From: Bacteroidota bacterium
GTDB lineage: Bacteria; Bacteroidota; Bacteroidia; Flavobacteriales; Flavobacteriaceae
Assembly: GCA_022560715.1 (NCBI GenBank)
Contig: JADFSQ010000123.1
Coordinates: 1 to 6,275, forward strand
Length of the DNA: 6,275 nucleotides
Direction of reading: 5' to 3'
Position numbers and translations under genes: made by a program
The notes under the pieces: model-generated
Databases searched by the model: none
What the model saw: only the letters and a program-made list of their open reading frames with translations
What the model was told of the DNA's origin: nothing
Part shown: positions 6,238 to 6,275 of the stretch, in pieces
Numbering within the stretch: the first letter of the stretch is position 1
How the letters are laid out: every line of letters starts with the position of its first letter

Positions 6238-6275
6238 AAGAAAGAATAATTAAACAAATAGTTCAATTTTTAGAA
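6234..6275 (+). CDS. Start of a gene translationally coupled to the RM gene (cut by right edge)
   Basis: An ATG at 6234-6236 overlaps the RM stop codon (ATGA, stop TGA 6235-6237), shifted one frame back. It is open for the remaining 14 codons, reading MKERIIKQIVQFLE, an amphipathic basic start. A purine-rich GAAAAGAG (6223-6230) lies just upstream and could serve as its ribosome-binding site. The four-base overlap is the usual arrangement for co-translated operon partners, so the product probably works with, or is regulated together with, the RM enzyme. Fourteen residues are too few to assign a family; a regulator, nuclease, helicase or ATPase are all possible. The start itself is fairly well supported by the overlap. 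Confidence 0.55.
   Translation, partial: MKERIIKQIVQFLE

Overview
The window looks like chromosomal DNA of a member of the Bacteroidota, most likely a flavobacterium. It is AT-rich. It has two matches to the Bacteroidota -7 promoter element TAnnTTTG, mostly weak ribosome-binding sites with A-rich leaders, and the start of a secreted surface protein of a type common in gliding flavobacteria. The species cannot be named from this sequence.

Layout: (1) Positions 1-406, minus strand: the N-terminal 135 codons of a large secreted protein that runs off the left edge. (2) 407-733: a divergent intergenic region with a good -7 promoter box for the rightward genes, a doubtful 34-codon small ORF and a GC-rich palindrome. 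(3) 734-1411: folE, GTP cyclohydrolase I. (4) 1412-1515: a short gap whose second half is a 16-bp unit repeated three times, ending seven bases before the next start codon. (5) 1516-3000: cysS, cysteinyl-tRNA synthetase. (6) 3001-3180: a spacer with a second -7 box, a 7-codon ORF and a Shine-Dalgarno-like sequence. (7) 3181-6237: a single-chain Type IIG restriction-modification protein of 1018 residues. (8) 6234-6275: the first 14 codons of another gene, whose ATG overlaps the stop codon of the RM gene (ATGA).

folE and cysS are housekeeping genes on one strand and may be co-transcribed. The RM gene is accessory. It carries a nuclease, an N6-adenine methyltransferase and a target-recognition domain in one chain, so it can both modify and cut DNA without partner subunits. 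The start-stop overlap with the next gene suggests that the RM protein is the first member of a defence operon continuing beyond the right edge.

The main oddities are a perfect 20-bp palindrome inside the RM coding sequence in an interdomain linker, a sharp change in codon choice across the target-recognition domain that suggests domain exchange, the GC-rich palindrome in the folE leader, the tandem repeat abutting cysS, and the cut-off gene coupled to the RM gene. I do not see a clearly new multi-gene system inside the window. The best lead to one is the truncated gene at the right edge.
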